Below are positions 58,901 to 64,000 of a DNA stretch of 64,000 nt, one piece after another; position 1 is the first letter of the stretch, and each line of letters begins with the position of its first letter. Both the position numbers and the translations under genes were made by a program. This DNA is from Isoetes taiwanensis (taxonomy: Eukaryota; Streptophyta; Lycopodiopsida; Isoetales; Isoetaceae): assembly GCA_021234155.1 (NCBI GenBank), contig JAJEKV010000023.1, positions 6,285,945 to 6,349,944 on the forward strand. The letters are read 5' to 3'. The notes below the pieces were generated by a model. The model did no database searches. It was not told where the DNA came from and saw only the letters and a program-made list of their open reading frames with translations.

Positions 58901-59740
58901 ACCGGGTTATTCCCCGACTTGGGTACCGGTACTTTGTGAACCTTCGATGGATCGATTCGTCCGGCTGGTCCGAGGTCGTTTGGCCCCTTCGCATGCGTAG
59001 ATTACTTCTCATCAGCAAGATTCTCGGGCGCATGCATAAGAGGCAAGCAACAACGGAGGTCGAGACGGGTCTGATCCAACGAAGGTTTTCGTGGCAATCA
59101 AGTTACACATGAAAGAAACATAGAAAGAAACATAGAAAGAACTATCATACATTAACTAAACATTTGTGACAAAAAATTATAACCAAAAACTTTTTTTATT
59201 AATAGTGCCGTGGACGGTTACAATAGTATGAAAATCCTCAAGACCAATTACAATGATCAAGATACTCATCACATCATTTTTCTAGGCGCCGCCTTCTTCA
59301 TCGGCTTTCATCATTTGCAGTTCCATCCTCTTCTTTGCCGGGGACCTAGGTTCAACCTCCGATGACCCTTTCCTTTAGTGAAACGCCCTCGAGACGTGTT
59401 TTTCCTAGCCCGCTTCTCGCTTGTCAAGGTAAAGCGCAAAGGTGAGTCCGTTGGATCACGTAAGCCGGCCACGCCATCAACCGCATTGCTCGAACCTCGC
59501 CTTTTTCAGACGTGAATTCTCAGATCCTCGCCGGCCGGCTGATCCGTCCGAGAATATGGCTTGGTCTATATCATCTTCGCCATCAACGGCGGGTACGTTG
59601 AATGTCTTCATCAACATGGCTTGCAAAGATTTATTGCAAGCATCTCGCCCTCACCGCCTTCAAGCCGTCCTCTTCCACTTCGAACCGTGATCCATGAAAG
59701 GAAATCGTAGCTTATCGATTGCGGATGTACCATCGTTACG
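58901..59740. other. hAT interior between hairpin and transposase end
   Basis: No domain is recognised. The sequence is the 3' flank of the minus-strand transposase. Confidence 0.35.
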
Positions 59741-59742
59741 AT

Positions 59743-61812
59743 TCAATAGCCGCCAGCTTTGAGAAGTTGTATACAAGTTTGTCCCGCTTTCTTATGTAGC
59801 AAGCGATTGCGGGTGACACACTGTATGTACTTATAGGCACTCCAATTCCTCTCACTTGCACTATTGGAAGATACCAAAGAGAGGATAGTCATTGCAATTG
59901 CCTCGCAAGGTATCAAGAACTTGCCCATGGGCTTGCCACCATGCATATGATTCCATATTTGGTTCCTTCTTATGACTCTCCAAAGGCCGCGGAAGCTCTT
60001 TCATCCGCCCACCTTCCACTCGTGTTCTCGTATTCGCTAACTCGGCAATGAAAAGCTTGTAGTCCGAAAGCTGTTGGGATAGAACATTTTTGCAACCTTC
60101 TTCAACGAGCCCATCACTTCTTTTATCCGTATGCTGGTCCATATCGTGGTTGTGTGGGTCTAAGGCATGCGCGGGCGCCATGAAGATCATTGTATGACTT
60201 CTTCCATCGCTCATTGAAGTCTCTCGAGTAGTGTCGGCGCTTAGCATTGTCAAATGGCGATTGGGACCATCACGCTCTAGGAAGGATTGAATGGAGTGCC
60301 AACACCTCCGCACCTTTCCAAAGGCTTGCCTTCAAGAATCAAGGGTTTTGATGGCATGACAAACAGGTTGCATGCACCTCACAACATTTTTACACCTTTC
60401 CAAAATGTCTCCCGCCCAAGCATTTTCAAGGGCAGCAGTTTTTGTTGTCGGTTGTTTATGCATTTTTCCCTTTCTCGCCTTTTTCCCAATCAAAAAACTC
60501 AGATGATTAAAGGTTGAGATAATCCAATCACGACACTTCAGCACTCTTTTCAAGACAGATATAATTGGAACCAAACCGAAGTTTGCCTGTGATTCATGAG
60601 TGCTAGGCTCTTCCGACGCAATGACTTGTAAATGGCATAAATTGCCGGGCTTCTTTGTGATGAATTTTACAAGCCGACGACGCTTTTCGAATGGGATCTT
60701 TGAACCACGCAGGCCGTGGAGAACCAAGCCCTTCAAAGAATAGGTTCAGCAATGGCATTGGCAACTAGTAGCATGCAACCCCGAAATTGACTCCAAAGAA
60801 TTGACCCGCTTAGCTTGCAATTAGACGCCAAGTATCCATTACAACTTGAAATATTCTCTTCGGTCCAAAACTCTCTATCACGGCCTTTGTTTTCTGAAAA
60901 ATCCAATCTCCTGGCCACTTGGTCGGGTTTTTGGTTTCTACGGTTTTCAAAAATACTTCACCCCCGGATACACGATCATGAAATTAATAAGATGGTCCTT
61001 GTTTACATTGCTCCAACCATCACCACTAATGAAGCCGGGCCGCCGACGCTTCACCACACGACACAACTTCATCTCCACCCTCTCAACCATTTTTCCATGT
61101 ATTTCATCAACCATTTTATTGTTGGCATGCTTGTATGAAGGTAGTCTAAAAGCCGGTCCTAAGTTTTGGCAACTTCTTGAAGGCTTCTTTCATTGCTTTA
61201 TGCTCCGTAATATGTGGAGACAACCCAAAGATATAAAATGCCTCTACAACCTTCGCTTGTGTCTTCTTCAATTGCTCGATGTTAAGCAATGATCAACCCC
61301 TTGTTTGTTTAAGGCCTGCCTTTCCACTATTTCAATTGTCTCTATCATTCTCTCGTTTCTCCCGGCTTCTTTCATTGCTTACACCTATTGACCCTAGTCC
61401 GCCCTCCTTCGACGGTATGATATGTCCCAAATGGGGGGGTGGTATAGTTATCTTCGCCCGCTTCGCCCGCCCCGCTCTTTTGAGTATTCGTGAGAACTCG
61501 CTTTTTCTCATATTATTCTTCGCTTTTTATGTGATCCCATCCAGCCGAGACAATCTCTCGATGGCATCCTTTTTCGCAAGTCGCCAGATGCGCATAAGTT
61601 GCGACACCGACGCCTCGCTCACGAAGATGTGAGCTCAATTTTGTTGCGTAACCATTTACCGATGTGTATCCACAAAACACACATTCCCACTCATTTGCGC
61701 CCAAACTCTTTTCACAAACTCCCATTCTCGGGGCCTCTTTTTCCCACCCGCAACTCCAAGCATCACGACCATGTGCGAAGTTGGGCCCCCCGGGTCCCGC
61801 GCCACCGCACAC
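59743..61812 (-). pseudogene. hAT transposase, decayed
   Basis: Read on the minus strand, the family domains occur in the right order. A BED zinc finger is at about 61720-61600 (WECVFCGYTSVNGYATKLSS, then HLRERGVGVATYAHLATC). The DUF659 motif GDGWSNVNKDHLINFMIVYP is at about 61015-60955, with further DUF659/hAT-like pieces such as RRRLVKFITKKP (about 60680). The C-terminal dimerisation domain follows: SYAWWQAHGQVLD (about 59945-59905) and SASERNWSAYKYIQ with TRNRL (about 59860-59790). Frameshifts separate the pieces, at least one of them between WWQAHGQ and SASERNWS. The protein would cut the element ends and bind the subterminal repeats if intact; this copy is not. Confidence 0.85.
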
Positions 61813-62319
61813 GCAGCCCCCTCGCGACCTCTAGAGGTAGATGCATGACCGCCGCCGCACCTCCAGAGGTAGATGCATGACCAAGAGCCACCATTGCTCG
61901 GACCCGCCGACAATGTCTTTAACCGACCCTTGATTACACGAACCAAAGGAAGACGATATATGCAAAGGAGCAAGCTCACAATGCATATGTTACGCCGACG
62001 CTCCGCAGAATCAAGGGGGTTGGACGGACCCTATAGGATATTCTATGGAAGCAGATGCCAACCCAAGGTCGGAAACCACCGGGACGGAGTAAACTCACGC
62101 TCCAAAGATCCAACGCCAGCTCGCGGATCAAAAAACGACACCTCAAAGGCAAACCGCTTCCCAAGGAGTATTTTGACTCAACCCGGGCGGCCAACGCTCG
62201 AGGTGAATTCTAGGGCTAATCACGCTTTTTATTTATATATACTATTAACAAGTGCCACAAAACAGCCAAACAAGTTGGCGCAAATATTTTTTTTGCTTAG
62301 TAAATCGGGCAAAACAGCT
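61813..62319. other. Upstream region of the hAT transposase
   Basis: Likely the 5' leader and N-terminal coding part of the minus-strand transposase. No clear TATA box or start codon can be chosen. Confidence 0.35.
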
Positions 62320-62610
62320 AGAAAATTTTCGCCAGACGCCAAAAGCAACAAAACGCAGACGCTGAAAATATTTTCGCAGCACGCCGAAGATTATTTCGCA
62401 GACGCCGGTTCAAATTATTTCGCAGACGCTAAAAACTTTAACCGCTGACGCAGAAAAATTCGGGCAGACGCTGTGGAGGGTTTTCGCTACAGACGCTGAA
62501 ATTGGTTTTCGCAGACGCTGAAATCAGAATTCGCAGACGCGAAAATATTTTCGCAGACGCTGTTTTGTTGTTTTCGCCAGACGCCGTAAAATTTTTCTCG
62601 ACGCCGGAAT
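62320..62610. repeat. Right subterminal AGACGC repeats
   Basis: Ten AGACGC motifs in about 290 bases, again on the plus strand, in cGCAGACGCTGAAA-like units. The motif has the same orientation as at the left end, so the two clusters are direct, not inverted, relative to each other. Confidence 0.85.
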
Positions 62611-62714
62611 TGTTTTTCGCCGTATTTTTTGCGTTTTATACGGCAAATTTGTGCCGTATCATTCAATTCATACGTATTCCGTATAAAACGTACAGCGTAT
62701 TGAACCTATCCCTG

Positions 62715-62722
62715 GACTACAC
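62715..62722. repeat. hAT target-site duplication (right)
   Basis: GACTACAC, matching 52071-52078. Confidence 0.95.
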
Positions 62723-64000
62723 TTAGAGGCGCCCCTCATCAGTGGTTAATGGCCAACAAAAGCCACTGGAAACAAAGTTGGCAAGAGATGAAAACTGCTT
62801 TTCTGTCTCATTATGGCACCACCGATGATGATCAACTTCTTCTCAAGCAACTCAATGACCTTCAGCAAGAGCCCACGGAGTCAGCCCGGGACTTTGCGGA
62901 TCGTCTTCACATTCTTGTCAGTAAACTCCAGGAGTACCCCACGCAAAGCCAGATTCTTGTCTGGTTTCTGAAGGGTCTTCCTCCGGCCATTCGACTCATG
63001 ACAGAATACCTCCGTCCAGGAGCAGGCCATTGAACTGGTCAATCACTCAGTCAATATTTCTTCTCGAGGTGTTGCTCTCACGGAACTCCCTTTCATACCC
63101 CCCGTCATGGTTCCACAGAATTCTGTTCAGCCTCAAAATCCACAACGCTTACAGATCTAGTGTCATATTTGCAAATATCAAAGCCATTTGGCAAATGAAT
63201 GCAACTCCTCAAATGGACCTCCTCATTGTAAAAGGTGCAATATGTGCAATCATGCAACAGAAGAATGCACTCGTTCTCATCCTACACCCTCAGGAACAAA
63301 CTAGTTTTTCAAGTCCAAACCACGCCTCAACAACAACAGTCATACCCGCCTCAGCAATATCAACCTCAACCACAGCAGCAGTATCAACAGCAGCAGCAAT
63401 CTCAGCAGCCACAGGGACAAGGCAACCGTCCTCCCTTTGATCCTTCAAAGGCTCAATGTTATCATTGTCATGAATGGGGTCACACCACCACGGCGTGTCC
63501 TCAACTTCCTCAAGTTCAAGTTCAACTTCCAGGTTCCAATCAACCCGCTTCAGTGCGTCTCACGGCTTATCAACTCTGGGTGGCCAATGGTAAACAAGGC
63601 CCTCGTCCTGTTTTAAGGAAGCCCCCTCGGCTGCCTCAACAACATCGCCCTCAGCAACCAGCGTCTACCTCCAATCCTATGGATCAACAAGCTCAAGAGG
63701 AAATTTATCAGGCACTGAACCCTCCAGTTCAGCAGTCCAATTGGGTTGGTCTTGTCACCCGTCACACCAGGGCTTCACGCCCTTTGACCATCATCCCTCA
63801 CGACACGCAACCCGCTTTTGCTGTGGAGACAGTCCCTCATGAAGATGAAAAAAAAGTTCACTTCGCACCTGATCTTGACAAACTTATGCCTCACGTCATG
63901 CCTAAAGTGAGACAAAGTATTCTTAAACTTATGCAGGCTGCGGAAGGTCGCACACTGGCAAATGTTCATGCCACCACTAGAGCTCAGCAGCATCAAGCAA
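62723..64000 (+). pseudogene. gag: gag of the second gypsy-type element, 3' part, runs off the window
   Basis: The capsid domain continues with HWKQSWQEMKTAFLSHYG, QLNDLQQEPTESARDFADRL and ILVWFLKGLPPAIRLMTEYL (62755-63021). A frameshift near 63020 follows. In the new frame EQAIELVNHSVNISSRGVAL leads to a stop and then two CCHC zinc knuckles starting at 63162: CHICKYQSHLANEC and CKRCNMCNHATEEC, both C-X2-C-X4-H-X4-C. A third, CYHCHEWGHTTTAC, begins at about 63460 in another frame after a Gln-rich region (63320-63420). Three knuckles in one gag is unusual. Later sequence is Pro/Gln-rich with no protease motif before the window ends. Confidence 0.8.

Larger units (their letters stand above)
52079..62714. 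mobile_element. 10.6-kb hAT transposon inserted in gag
   Basis: Terminal inverted repeats of 19 bp (CAGGGATAGGTTCTATACG at the left and its complement with one mismatch at the right) and an 8-bp target duplication define the ends. CAGGG termini are usual for hAT elements. Element plus one duplication copy is 10,644 bases, a multiple of three, and the interrupted gag frame lines up exactly on both sides. Inside are dense subterminal repeats, a decayed minus-strand hAT transposase and a decayed plus-strand region. The short A/T spacer near each end is rich in ATACG/CGTAT. Confidence 0.95.

Overview
The window comes from a nuclear plant genome. It holds a sterol C-24 methyltransferase retrocopy, GT-AG introns, Ty1/copia and Ty3/gypsy elements and a hAT DNA transposon. 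Host coding sequence is sparse and repeats dominate, which fits a large repeat-rich genome such as a fern or gymnosperm. The exact taxon cannot be read from the sequence.

Layout. 1-8 kb: a partial unidentified ORF, copia-like junctions and a truncated copia integrase/RT fragment. 9.4-10.3 kb (minus): an intronless, 5'-truncated sterol methyltransferase (SMT1-type) copy. 10.6-11.7 kb: a 348-bp tandem repeat. 12.9-15.4 kb: a GATTC-rich repeat with a ~750-bp internal period. 15.6-16.9 kb: an old 1.04-kb duplication. 18.6-19.0 kb: a poly(A)-tailed retrosequence. 20.6-21.7 kb: an intronless, frameshifted FAD-dependent (DAO-type) oxidoreductase pseudogene. 23.6-27.4 kb: a host-like gene with eight phase-consistent exons.

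29.07-42.43 kb is a complete Ty3/gypsy chromovirus. It has 1.66-kb LTRs, a GAACC target duplication, a tRNA-Met-type primer site, gag, protease, RT, RNase H, integrase and a terminal chromodomain. It sits inside a second, inverted copy of the GATTC-rich repeat. Between the 5' LTR and gag lie two extra cassettes, each with a pair of 67-bp palindromic hairpins, a TATA box and an ORF. The first ORF encodes a 429-residue protein that begins with the histone H3 tail sequence MARTKQTARK and ends in a recognisable H3 histone-fold domain. The second encodes a protein with a very acidic C terminus. A chromodomain retroelement carrying its own H3-like histone is the most remarkable finding here.

46.97-47.41 kb is a long near-perfect inverted repeat. 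From 51.3 kb to the end there is the gag region of another gypsy-type element (three CCHC knuckles). It is split by a 10,636-bp hAT element at 52,079-62,714, which has an 8-bp target duplication and 19-bp terminal inverted repeats. Both ends of the hAT element carry dense AGACGC repeats. It contains a decayed minus-strand transposase (BED finger, DUF659, hAT dimerisation domain), a decayed plus-strand coding-like region with half of a RING-H2 motif, and two copies of a microRNA-precursor-like hairpin.

The host gene and the retroelement ORFs are interpreted from reading frames, motifs and splice signals only. Several mobile-element genes carry frameshifts or stops, and I cannot tell whether these are true decay or consensus errors.
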